A stretch of DNA of 48,803 bases, taken from Candidatus Woesearchaeota archaeon. GTDB lineage: Archaea; Nanobdellota; Nanobdellia; Woesearchaeales; UBA10216. Position numbers and translations under genes: made by a program. Below are positions 1-7,384 of the stretch, one piece after another. Where the stretch lies: contig JACPTF010000010.1 of the NCBI GenBank assembly GCA_016192915.1, positions 1-48,803 on the forward strand, read 5' to 3'. Position 1 is the stretch's first letter; each line of letters begins with the position of its first letter. Below the pieces are notes generated by a model. The model had not been told where the DNA came from, searched no databases, and worked only from the letters and a program-made list of their open reading frames with translations.

Positions 1-1
1 C

Positions 2-676
2 GGAATGTGGCACATTGACACTGCAGAGATGTACAGTTCTGGGCATGCCGAGGAAATAGTTGCGGCAGCGATAAAAGATGTGCCAAGAAAATCTGTGTTT
101 ATCACAACAAAAGTGTTGCCTTCGCACCTGAAACACGATGACCTCATTGCCGCTGCGGAGAAAAGCCTGAGGCGGCTGCAGCTCGAATACATTGACTTAT
201 ACCTGATACACTGGGTTAATTCAACTTCACAGATTAAGGAAGCCATAGCGGCCATGGACGAGCTCGTTGCAGCTGGAAAAGTCAAGCACATTGGCGTCAG
301 CAATTTTACGTTGAAGCAGCTGCAGCTGGCGCAGTCGTTTACAACGAATAAAATTGTAACAAACCAAGTAGAATATAACCTCCTTGAGCGCAGCTGCGAG
401 GAAGAGCTGCTGCCTTACTGCCAGGAAAATGATGTCATCCTGACAGCTTACAGCCCATTGGCGCAGGGAAAACTGCTGAAAAACAAAACGCTGGCTGAAA
501 TTGCTGCAAAACACGGCAAAACAACAGCGCAAGCCGCCCTTAACTGGCTTGTTTCCAAGAAAAACGTCATCGCAATACCAAAAGCAGCTGACGTTGAGCA
601 TGTGGCAGAAAACGCTGGAGCGGTTGGATGGAAACTCAGCAAAGACGATTTGGAAGCTATAGAGAAAGAATTCTAA
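2..676 (+). CDS. Aldo/keto reductase, 5' end cut by window edge
   Basis: NAD(P)H-dependent reductase of the aldo/keto reductase superfamily, a cytosolic TIM barrel that reduces carbonyls; the substrate cannot be told. The frame is open to the left edge, so the true start and roughly the first 45 residues lie outside. Seen in order: the HIDTAEMY motif with the catalytic Tyr, the TTK segment with the catalytic Lys, LIHW with the active-site His, GVSNF, and near the C-terminus the cofactor-binding IPKAA segment. The remaining length fits a family of about 270 residues. It ends at TAA and is followed by a gene-poor region with its own TATA-like sequence, so it appears to close its transcription unit. 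Confidence 0.92.
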   Translation, partial: GMWHIDTAEMYSSGHAEEIVAAAIKDVPRKSVFITTKVLPSHLKHDDLIAAAEKSLRRLQLEYIDLYLIHWVNSTSQIKEAIAAMDELVAAGKVKHIGVSNFTLKQLQLAQSFTTNKIVTNQVEYNLLERSCEEELLPYCQENDVILTAYSPLAQGKLLKNKTLAEIAAKHGKTTAQAALNWLVSKKNVIAIPKAADVEHVAENAGAVGWKLSKDDLEAIEKEF

Positions 677-734
677 ACTAAGCAGTTAGCAATAAATTTA
701 CTATATACCCAAGATTTAAATAGCCGTTTGACTA

Positions 735-925
735 CTGTAGCTATTGTCCTGAACAGGGATAAGTTGCGAGGTGATGCAGAAAGTGTTTGCGAATAAGGAA
801 TTTCAGGACACAAGCTAACAACCGTGAAAGCGACAGGCTGATGAGAACTTCGGATGCCTAACGATGCGGTGGCGTAAAACGGCAATAGTGGCTTTGCGTA
901 AAAAGCAAACGGTCACAACAAGTTG
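735..925 (+). ncRNA. Candidate structured RNA, unidentified
   Basis: No credible protein is encoded here. A TATA-like sequence (ATTTAAATAG, about 714-723) lies where a promoter for an RNA starting near 740 would be. The stretch can fold: TGTCCTGAA near 748 pairs exactly with TTCAGGACA near 807, and flanking AGCT arms extend the stem across small internal loops. GC-richer stems follow. I compared it by eye with RNase P, SRP, box C/D and H/ACA signatures and found no convincing match, so the class is left open. Confidence 0.3.
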
Positions 926-1537
926 CCTCAGCCAAATCGAACAAAGAATAAAACGCCACTAAAAACCGCATTGGCCGGTTGGAAGCTTGATTATATACTA
1001 CACATAATTCTGGCTAAATTGGTTCTAACTTTAAAAATTTTTAAACAATTGTTGTTACAGCTGCTGCTTCGAGAGCTAAAAAACAGGCAAAAGCACAGAA
1101 ACAGGCAGAGTCCAATACCCTTTTTGAATGCTTTTCCATACTAGTATAATAGTATTACGTTGTAGTATATATATTTAAATTGCGAAATGCTTAAATACTT
1201 TATATAACAGGAAAAGGGTTCATTTTAGTTTTTTTGGGATAAAATCAGAAATCGGGATCAAATCCGCTCGTCTGGACAACGACCGGGTTTAATCGGACAT
1301 CATCAGATAAATTGTTTTTGGACAAATCAACACACAGTTTGACTGGACATCAAAACTGCTTGTTCTAGTTGGAGATATACACGACTGTAGTATTTAAACA
1401 TTACTGTCACGTAAACTACATAATATAAAACATATGTTGCAGTAGATAAGTTTATGATTGCAGTTGCGTATGAAACCCTTTTAGCAAAAGGGTTTATCCA
1501 AAAAATAAAAACAACAAAAACTGCGAAAGCGGGGTGG
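926..1537. other. Gene-poor AT-rich region upstream of ftsZ
   Basis: No supported gene. The stretch holds several TATA-like sequences (TTTAAATT near 1174, CTTTATATAA near 1198, ATAATATAAAA near 1420). It also holds four copies of GGACA at about 1274, 1295, 1320 and 1345, spaced 21, 25 and 25 nt. Even spacing next to a cell-division gene could mark regulator sites, but that is inference. Confidence 0.4.
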
Positions 1538-1543
1538 ATGAAA

Positions 1544-2626
1544 ATGGACTTTATCGTGCAAGACGCACTGAAGAGTGCACAGGATTTAGACGTGAGCCAG
1601 GCAATGGTTGGGCAAGCCAACATAAAAGTGATTGGCGCAGGCGGCGCAGGAAACAACATGGTGTCCTGGCTGTACAAGAAGGGAATTAAAGGCGCAGAGA
1701 TTATAGCATGCAACACAGACAAGCAGCACCTTGACATTTCTTCTGCTGACAAAAAGTTCCTTATTGGAAAGGACCTGACTCGCGGCCTTGGCTGCGGCGG
1801 CTACCCTGAAAAAGGGGCGGAAGCAGCAAAGGAGGCGATGCAGGAGATTAAGGAAGCCCTCAAAGGGGCAGACATGGTATTTGTCTGCGCAGGAATGGGA
1901 GGAGGAACAGGAACAGGCTCAGCTCCGGTAGTTGCCAAGGTTGCAAAGGAAAACGACGCAATCGTAATCGGGACTGTCACTATGCCTTTCAAGATTGAAC
2001 GTGCCAGGATAGACAAGGCAGAGTTCGGACTCCAGCAGCTGAGGCAGGTTTCAGACACGGTAATCGTTATTGACAACAACAGGCTTGTGCAGATTGCAGG
2101 AAACCTTCCGATTGAGCAGGCATTTGCCGTAGCTAACGAGCTCATCGCGACAATGATTAAGGGGATAGTTGAAACAATAGCCGTGCCATCGCTGGTCAAC
2201 CTTGACTTTGCAGACGTGAAGGCAATAATGAGCAACGGAGGAGTTGCGGCCATAGGCGTAGGAAGCTCAGACACCAACAACCGTGTTGAAGAAGCAGTAC
2301 AGGGCGCATTGAGCAACCCACTCCTTGACATAAGCTACAAGGGAGCAACCGGGGCCCTTATTCACGTATCCGGAGGACCGGACATGACCCTTGATGAAAT
2401 CAACAGGATAGGAGAGCTCGTTACAGAAAGCCTTGACGAAGATGCCAACGTCATCTGGGGAGCCAGGGTATCCGAGCAGATGAAGGGCAAGGTAACTGTG
2501 ATGACAATCATCACCGGAGTAAAGAGCCCGTGGATCCTTGGAAAGGTTGACAAGCAGAGGGCAGCAGCCGCAAGGATGAGCATGGCAAGCCGCATAGATG
2601 ACGAGCTCGGCATCGAGATAGTCTAG
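1544..2626 (+). CDS. ftsZ: Cell division GTPase FtsZ
   Basis: Tubulin-like GTPase that polymerises at midcell to form the division ring. Seen: the N-terminal nucleotide-binding segment IGAGGAGNNMV, the tubulin signature GGGTGTGSAPVVA, and the T7 synergy loop NLDFADVKAIM that completes the GTPase site of the next subunit. About 360 residues, normal for archaeal FtsZ. The frame is open upstream to 1454, but GGGGTGG at 1531-1537 is correctly spaced for ATG 1544; ATG 1538 is the alternative. The short tail lacks a long linker or an obvious partner-binding peptide. It is a single gene with its own AT-rich promoter region and a strong hairpin/T-run after it. Confidence 0.97.
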   Translation: MDFIVQDALKSAQDLDVSQAMVGQANIKVIGAGGAGNNMVSWLYKKGIKGAEIIACNTDKQHLDISSADKKFLIGKDLTRGLGCGGYPEKGAEAAKEAMQEIKEALKGADMVFVCAGMGGGTGTGSAPVVAKVAKENDAIVIGTVTMPFKIERARIDKAEFGLQQLRQVSDTVIVIDNNRLVQIAGNLPIEQAFAVANELIATMIKGIVETIAVPSLVNLDFADVKAIMSNGGVAAIGVGSSDTNNRVEEAVQGALSNPLLDISYKGATGALIHVSGGPDMTLDEINRIGELVTESLDEDANVIWGARVSEQMKGKVTVMTIITGVKSPWILGKVDKQRAAAARMSMASRIDDELGIEIV

Positions 2627-2673
2627 GCGAAGGACAAGCAAAGGACTCACATTCACCACTTAGGTGAGCTTTC

Positions 2674-2765
2674 TTTGCCTTCATTTACCACCCCCAACAA
2701 CCAACAATGAAGGCAAAAAAGGACAGCGTCCTCAAGCAATCGCTTGGGGACCTTTTTCTTTTTTG
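2674..2765 (+). terminator. Inverted repeat followed by terminator-like hairpin and T-run
   Basis: Two stems follow ftsZ. TTTGCCTTCATT (2674-2685) is exactly complementary to AATGAAGGCAAA (2706-2717). Then GTCCTCAAGC (2728-2737) pairs with GCTTGGGGAC (2742-2751) around an AATC loop, followed directly by a T-rich run (2753-2765). The second is a plausible terminator for ftsZ. Confidence 0.6.
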
Positions 2766-2847
2766 AAATCTTAACAAGGCACCTTGAACAGCTTTTCCTG
2801 CCATAAAAATAGTAAGACTTAAATATAAGTATGACTTTTCTTATGGT

Positions 2848-3099
2848 ATGACTCTGACAGCGGTAAGTAAAATCGGGCCGAAGGGGCAGATTGTGCTCAA
2901 AAAAAAGCTGCGGGAAGAAGTCGGACTGCAGGAGGGGGAAATGATAGAGGCGCAAGTGACCAAGGAAGGGATACTCATAAGGCCGTTTGACGCAGACAAG
3001 TTGATGAAGTCATTAGAGGAAACAGCAGCAAAGGTTACTGCAAAGTGGCCTAAAGGCCTTACTGCTGTAGAGGCGGTCAGGCGGGAAAGGAGATATTAG
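2848..3099 (+). CDS. AbrB/MazE-type antitoxin
   Basis: Small DNA-binding antitoxin with an N-terminal swapped-hairpin AbrB fold: SKIGPKGQIVLKKKLREEVG followed by a LQEGEMIEAQV strand, the usual start of this family. The C-terminal tail (about residues 50-83) is charged and probably wraps the toxin. TATA-like ACTTAAATATAAG (about 2817-2829) sits only about 20-30 nt before ATG 2848, which suggests a nearly leaderless message. The PIN-domain gene starts 16 nt downstream. Known pairs of this type repress their own promoter, which is expected here but not shown by an obvious operator. Confidence 0.85.
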   Translation: MTLTAVSKIGPKGQIVLKKKLREEVGLQEGEMIEAQVTKEGILIRPFDADKLMKSLEETAAKVTAKWPKGLTAVEAVRRERRY

Positions 3100-3115
3100 C
3101 ACAGAGGTGAGGCCA

Positions 3116-3526
3116 ATGAACTTATTCTTGGATACTTCCTGCATGGTTTCCTTTTTCATATCAGACAACCGTCACCAACAAGCAAAGTCTGTAATAGACA
3201 AGGTACTGAAGGGCGAAATTCAAGGATTGATATCGGCATTATCCCTGACAGAACTCTGTGGTGCCGTGAGAAGAAGAACTGACCAAGCCACGGCGAAACA
3301 AGTCAAAAATGACATAGCAGGCCTTGTTGAGAAAGGAATAGTAAACATCATTCCAATAACGAACTCGGATGCTTATCTGGCAAGTGACCTTGCCATATCA
3401 ACAGGTCTTAGGGGCGCAGATGCCTTGATTGTCAACGCAGCAAAACAGGCGGGATGTGAACTGTTCACGTTTGACGAAGAAATGAAAGCACGCACAGAAG
3501 GTGTAGTTGAACTTTACGAACCGTAA
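3116..3526 (+). CDS. PIN-domain ribonuclease toxin (VapC-like)
   Basis: Toxin partner of the preceding AbrB-type antitoxin; PIN toxins cleave RNA with a metal bound by acidic residues. Seen: N-terminal FLDTSCMVSFF with the first Asp, the mid-protein LSLTELCGAV with Glu, and RGADALIVNAA plus FTFDEEM with the further acidic residues of the PIN active site. About 136 residues, typical. The start is ATG 3116 because GAGGTGA at 3104-3110 is well spaced for it; a GTG at 3107 lies inside that ribosome site. It ends 1 nt before the convergent rio1 stop. Confidence 0.88.
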   Translation: MNLFLDTSCMVSFFISDNRHQQAKSVIDKVLKGEIQGLISALSLTELCGAVRRRTDQATAKQVKNDIAGLVEKGIVNIIPITNSDAYLASDLAISTGLRGADALIVNAAKQAGCELFTFDEEMKARTEGVVELYEP

Positions 3527-3527
3527 A

Positions 3528-4256
3528 TCAAACCTTCTTTGTGCCAACAGCAACAATTTCCTTGTACACTTTTTCGCTGTCGATCTTCACGCCAAGGCGG
3601 CGGAAGAAGTCTGCAACGTTCTCAACATCCCTGCTGAGGTATTCGTAGGCGTTTGGAGCATTCATCGGCACCATCTGCGAGAAGTCTATCAGGACCGGGC
3701 GCTGGTTGTCGTTGAGGATGTTGAACTTTGACAAGTCTGAATGTACATAGCCGTAATGGTAGAGCTTCTTGACGTCTTCTATGATTTCCCTGAAAAACTG
3801 CTGAGGCTTCTTCGGAACATCATCCTTCATCTTTTGAGCGGGGGCATGCTCACCAACCTGGGTCATTACAAGGATATTCTTAAGGAATGCCAGAGGCAAT
3901 GGCGCCCTCACGCCTGCTTCCCTACAAGCCAGCAGGTTTCTGTACTCCCTCTGGCACCATGCAAAGACTATCTCCCTCGGCCTCTTCTTCAGGCCAGAGT
4001 AGCGCGGGTCAGGAGAAATGTATCTGTACATGCTGTTAAAGTCGCAGGTTTCAAGCCTGTAGATTTTTATGACAACTCGCCGCCCTTCGCCTTTAGCAGC
4101 TGCCGTGAATATGTTGGCCTCCTTGCCAATTGAGAGCGGGCTGAGCGTTCCTTCCACAAAATGGTCCTTGCTGCCCAGAACGAACAAGTTGCGGATTGTG
4201 AACTGGTCAAACACGTCATTAAGCGTCTTGAAGCGCTCTCGGAACTTCCTTGCCAT
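3528..4256 (-). CDS. rio1: RIO1-family atypical serine kinase
   Basis: Kinase/ATPase of the RIO family, used in late small-subunit ribosome maturation. Seen: the ATP-binding loop SIGKEANIF (RIO1 consensus STGKEA), the lysine of VVIKIYR, the hinge ILVMTQVGE, the catalytic loop VHSDLSKFNIL with Asp and Asn, and metal-binding LIDFSQ (RIO1 usually IDVSQ). At 242 residues it is the compact archaeal form with no N-terminal winged helix, which separates it from RIO2. TATA-like CTCTATAAACCC lies about 25-35 nt upstream on the minus strand, so the message is close to leaderless. Convergent with the toxin gene. Confidence 0.93.
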   Translation of the reverse strand: MARKFRERFKTLNDVFDQFTIRNLFVLGSKDHFVEGTLSPLSIGKEANIFTAAAKGEGRRVVIKIYRLETCDFNSMYRYISPDPRYSGLKKRPREIVFAWCQREYRNLLACREAGVRAPLPLAFLKNILVMTQVGEHAPAQKMKDDVPKKPQQFFREIIEDVKKLYHYGYVHSDLSKFNILNDNQRPVLIDFSQMVPMNAPNAYEYLSRDVENVADFFRRLGVKIDSEKVYKEIVAVGTKKV

Positions 4257-4439
4257 AACTGCAGAAGTAATGTGATGGGTTTATAGAGTTTTTGGAACTA
4301 CGGATTTCGCAGCCGCAAGCATTCCAAGGTCGTAAGGCTGTTCCAACGCGCTAGCATTAATATGCTTTACCATTTATAAACCTTTCCATTATTGCCACTA
4401 TTAAGTGAATACTACATCATACAAAACTTTATTAATAAG

Positions 4440-4680
4440 CTTCCTACTCTATGATGCACGTATTCAACGAGAGTGCATATTCGGTCCTTCCGCAACCGGG
4501 CTGCGAAAGCCTTGGGATGAACGGGAGCCACAATGTGCGCTCGGCCCGGTACAGAGTTACCCGGACAAGCTTGCCCAATGGCTGGCCAGGAATTCGGGAG
4601 TTAGTGTCGGGCAACATTTTCATTCACGATCAAGACGGTTTTGGAAATCCCAAGAACCATAACAGAATTTAAGGCACAAT
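4440..4680. ncRNA. Candidate structured RNA between rio1 and dnaG
   Basis: No believable protein, although two overlapping open frames exist. Local composition is GC-richer than typical spacers, and helices are visible: ATGCAC/GTGCAT near 4452-4476, and ACCGGGC (about 4495) exactly complementary to GCCCGGT (about 4544), enclosing smaller stems. TATA-like TTTATTAATAAG (about 4428) precedes it on the plus strand. The family was not recognised; RNase P RNA, SRP RNA and H/ACA RNA were considered without a match by eye. Confidence 0.35.
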
Positions 4681-4770
4681 GCGCCAGAAAGTAACAAGCA
4701 CAACTATCATAGCGGCTAAGAGCCGCATCAAGTTTCAAAGGAAAAGCCTTTTGATTTACATTCATATGAC

Positions 4771-4843
4771 CCCAAATTCGCCTCGCGGCGAATGGGCCCA
4801 GTCGTGTTGCACACGACTTGGGTTTTTGTGAAAAAGGTCAATC
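4771..4843. repeat. Paired-hairpin repeat, copy 1
   Basis: Two adjacent hairpins: CCCAAATTCGCC/GGCGAATGGG, then CCCAGTCGTG/CACACGACTTGGG (4771-4822), followed by GGTCAATC (4836-4843). The outer frame CCCAA...TGGGCCCA...TTGGG is shared with copies in dnaG and in the tRNA-Leu-like gene, while the inner stem sequences differ but stay paired. This indicates a dispersed palindromic family. Confidence 0.7.
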
Positions 4844-4946
4844 AAAAAGTGCTAAAAAAACGCTATGAAGAGTTTGGTTAAGTTTAACCAAAAGTTGTGA
4901 CTTGTTCTTAAAGCTGGCGTTGTGCCTAAACACGGGGCGATTTGAA

Positions 4947-6488
4947 ATGGGAAAGATAAGTCCGGTATCGGCGAAGTACATCATACACTCCACCATCCAG
5001 ATTGATGGCGTTGTCGACAGGCCAGACGTGATTGGGGCTGTATTCGGCCAGACCGAAGGCCTTCTTGGGGCTGACCTCGAGCTGAGGGAGCTGCAACGAT
5101 CAGGAAGGATTGGCAGGATTGAGGTAGACACTGAAATCAGAAGCGGAAAGACATCCGGTGCAATAACCGTTCCGTCTTCCCTTGACAAGGCAGAAACCGC
5201 AATCATAGCGGCAGCCCTTGAGATAATCCAGAGGATAGGGCCCTGCAACGCCAAGCTTAAGGTCGAAAGCATTGAGGATGTCAGGGTGAGCAAGAGAGGC
5301 TATGTCATTGACAGGGCAAAGGAGCTCCTAAAGACAATGGTTGACACAGTAATGCCTGACTCGGGTGAGTTGGCCGAAGAGGTTTCAAAGGCAGTCAGGG
5401 TGATGGAAGTGGTGGAGTACGGCACCGACAGGCTTCCTGCTGGACCGGCAATTGCCGAAAGCGAAGAGGTCATTGTTGTTGAAGGAAGGGCAGACGTCCT
5501 CAACCTGCTCAAGCACGGCTTCAAGAACGTGATAGGCATGAACGGAACCTCTGTTCCCCCAAGCATTTCAGAGCTGAGCAAGAAGAAAGTGCTCACGGCA
5601 TTTGTTGACGGCGACAGGGGAGGGGACCTTATATTGAAAGAACTCATTGATGTTGCCGAGATAGATTATGTGACCAAGGCACCTGACGGAAAGGAGGTTG
5701 AGGAGCTTGAAAAGAAGGAGATTCACAAGGCCCTAAGGGCAAGGGTTGTTCCTGAACAGCTCAGGCTGGAAAGGGCAGAGAGAATAGAGAAGCAAGACAA
5801 AAACCAGGCTGACAAGGCTGAACGGGAGGAGTTCCAGCAAAACAGTCCAGCCAGTCCAACTGGTCCAAGAGAAGAGTTCAAGCCGCGAGAGGAATTCAGG
5901 CAGGAACGCTACCCAAATCAGTTTGGGCAAGGCCAGCAGCCGGGCCAGGCCAGAAGGTCGCAGATGATGCCGAACCGCAGGCCGATGCAGAGAGAGCAGA
6001 GGTTTGAAAGGGAGCAAAGGTTTGGCAGGGAGCCAAGGCCTGAGCAGCATGACCTTTTTAGCGAAAAACCCAAGTCGGCAGCAGCCGACTGGGCCCAGTC
6101 GCCACAGCGACTTGGGGGTCAATCAAACCCAAATCGTGAATACACGATTGGGCCCCGTCGCAGCAGCGACGTGGGAACAGAGCCAAAGCAGCAGCTTTCC
6201 CAGAACGAGAAAACCGTTTTCAGGGAGATTTCCGGGGCGCTTATCGGCACAAGAGGAGCTTATCTCTTTGATGAGAAGCTCACCGTCCTTGGAAAGGTGC
6301 CCCTTGCTGAGCTCCAGTCAACGCTCAGAAGCCTCAACAATGTTTACGCAATAGTGCTTGACGGCACCATAGACCGCGACCTTGTCAAGGCAGCCGAGAT
6401 TGCCAATGTGAAATGCGTCGTGGCAATGGACTCGAAGATAAGGCCTGATGAGACAAGGCTGGCTGTTGCAACACTAAGCGAGCTGTAA
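4947..6488 (+). CDS. dnaG: Archaeal DnaG-like primase, with in-frame palindromic insert
   Basis: Toprim-domain protein of the archaeal DnaG family, linked to priming and also to the archaeal exosome. Seen: the family N-terminus GKISPVSAKYIIHSTI, the FGQTEGLLG motif, a Toprim domain at about residues 170-270 with VVEGRADV (catalytic Glu) and VDGDRGG (DxD), a Gln/Arg/Glu-rich linker (about 290-430), and a conserved C-terminal domain from NEKTVFREISG. Start ATG 4947 matches the family's MGKIS and is preceded by GGGGCGA; an upstream in-frame ATG at 4902 would add an unrelated extension. The linker is unusual: about 36 residues are encoded by two tandem palindromic elements (6069-6175) in frame, so it is longer than usual. 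A T-rich run follows the stop. Confidence 0.95.
   Translation: MGKISPVSAKYIIHSTIQIDGVVDRPDVIGAVFGQTEGLLGADLELRELQRSGRIGRIEVDTEIRSGKTSGAITVPSSLDKAETAIIAAALEIIQRIGPCNAKLKVESIEDVRVSKRGYVIDRAKELLKTMVDTVMPDSGELAEEVSKAVRVMEVVEYGTDRLPAGPAIAESEEVIVVEGRADVLNLLKHGFKNVIGMNGTSVPPSISELSKKKVLTAFVDGDRGGDLILKELIDVAEIDYVTKAPDGKEVEELEKKEIHKALRARVVPEQLRLERAERIEKQDKNQADKAEREEFQQNSPASPTGPREEFKPREEFRQERYPNQFGQGQQPGQARRSQMMPNRRPMQREQRFEREQRFGREPRPEQHDLFSEKPKSAAADWAQSPQRLGGQSNPNREYTIGPRRSSDVGTEPKQQLSQNEKTVFREISGALIGTRGAYLFDEKLTVLGKVPLAELQSTLRSLNNVYAIVLDGTIDRDLVKAAEIANVKCVVAMDSKIRPDETRLAVATLSEL
6069..6175. repeat. Two paired-hairpin repeats inside dnaG
   Basis: Two 48-nt elements in tandem (6069-6116 and 6128-6175), joined by GGTCAATCAAA. 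Each reads CCCAA-stem-TGGGCCC-stem-(T/G)TGGG: arms GTCGGC/GCCGAC and GTCGC/GCGAC in the first, TCGTG/CACGA and GTCGC/GCGAC in the second. Length and frame keep the dnaG reading frame open, so the element is translated within the linker. Confidence 0.75.
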
Positions 6489-6513
6489 AAGCCCGCTTTT
6501 TCTTTTTTATTTC

Positions 6514-6656
6514 TAAAGAACCACCCGTCTCTGACGGGTGGGATTATGTGACTATTGTGACGGGTGGTTCTTAGTGCTCAGAATTTTCCAGTCTGCAAAA
6601 TGCCAACAGCAAGCGAAGCTTGCCATCAGTCATAGACTGATGGAAAATTCTGACAT
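6514..6656. repeat. Two consecutive long inverted repeats
   Basis: AAGAACCACCCGTC (from about 6517) is complementary to GACGGGTGGTTCTT (to about 6573). A second arm pair follows: TCAGAATTTTCCA (from about 6578) with TGGAAAATTCTGA (to about 6655), around a smaller internal palindrome. The pair fills the gap between dnaG and the convergent lipoprotein gene. It may act as a bidirectional terminator or be a relic of a small mobile element. Confidence 0.6.
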
Positions 6657-6660
6657 TTTA

Positions 6661-7320
6661 TCAGCTGGGCACGGCAACAATCAGGACATCAGCATTTGTT
6701 TTGAGAAACTCTATGTAAGCAGCCCTTTGTTCCCTTTGGCGGTAGGCAGTGAGTGAGTCAACGATGTTTTTCTCAACCTTTTCAAGGGGAACGCCCGATA
6801 AGGGGAACATGCTTGAGTTGTAAGCAGCCTCAACATCCTCGCGCTTTATAATGAGCTGAGCCGGCACTTTCTTGTCAAGAAGCTTGCTAATCAAAACCTG
6901 CTTCTTCAAAGCGACTTTGAACTTCTCCAGTGAGCTTTTTCTCACGTCAAGCTGCTCCTTCAGCTGGGCCTCTGTCAGGTTGCTTGCCAGCAAGAAGTAG
7001 TCATACTCGCTGTCAACTTCATCGTCAGTTGCCGCAAGTTTTTCCTTTAGCGCTGCCTGGTATAATACTTCCCTTTCAATGAGGAAGGAAAGCGCATCCG
7101 CCTTTGTTATGTTTGCGCGCTGCTCCGGGGCCAATGACGCGTATTCGTCATTAACATCATCAAAATATATGTTGGCTCCGTTGACAAGGGCTGCGACTTC
7201 CCTGCCTTTTCCTTCAGGATTTACCTTATCACTACTGCAGCCGCCAAGAAAAGCCAGTGCGACAACTGCAAAGAGAATAATTGCCGCAGCCGAAACCGCC
7301 TTACATTGTTCATTACCCAT
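6661..7320 (-). CDS. SurA-N/PpiC-like chaperone lipoprotein
   Basis: Predicted lipid-anchored protein outside the membrane. The N-terminus from ATG 7320 has a hydrophobic stretch (about residues 8-27) ending in a lipobox-like FLGGC, followed by a short linker and a SurA-N-like helical domain: AALVNGANIYFDDVNDEY, then SFLIEREVLYQAA. Proteins of this type act as periplasmic or extracytoplasmic folding chaperones. No parvulin isomerase domain follows, so it is chaperone-only. The start is 7320 rather than 7368 because a TATA-like TATTTAAAGG lies about 25-35 nt upstream and the leader must begin at the hydrophobic segment. Confidence 0.7.
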   Translation of the reverse strand: MGNEQCKAVSAAAIILFAVVALAFLGGCSSDKVNPEGKGREVAALVNGANIYFDDVNDEYASLAPEQRANITKADALSFLIEREVLYQAALKEKLAATDDEVDSEYDYFLLASNLTEAQLKEQLDVRKSSLEKFKVALKKQVLISKLLDKKVPAQLIIKREDVEAAYNSSMFPLSGVPLEKVEKNIVDSLTAYRQREQRAAYIEFLKTNADVLIVAVPS

Positions 7321-7384
7321 TTTAAGCCAAAAAGCCCCACAACCTTTAAATAATTTCCGAATTGGCATATTGGCGGTTAAGGCA

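Noticed and set aside
227-642. Minus-strand frames opposite the aldo/keto reductase
   Set aside because: Shadows of the real gene; no start signals and no family resemblance.
735-925. Hammerhead ribozyme
   Set aside because: A CTGATGAG string is present, but the GAAA core segment and enclosing stems are not in place.
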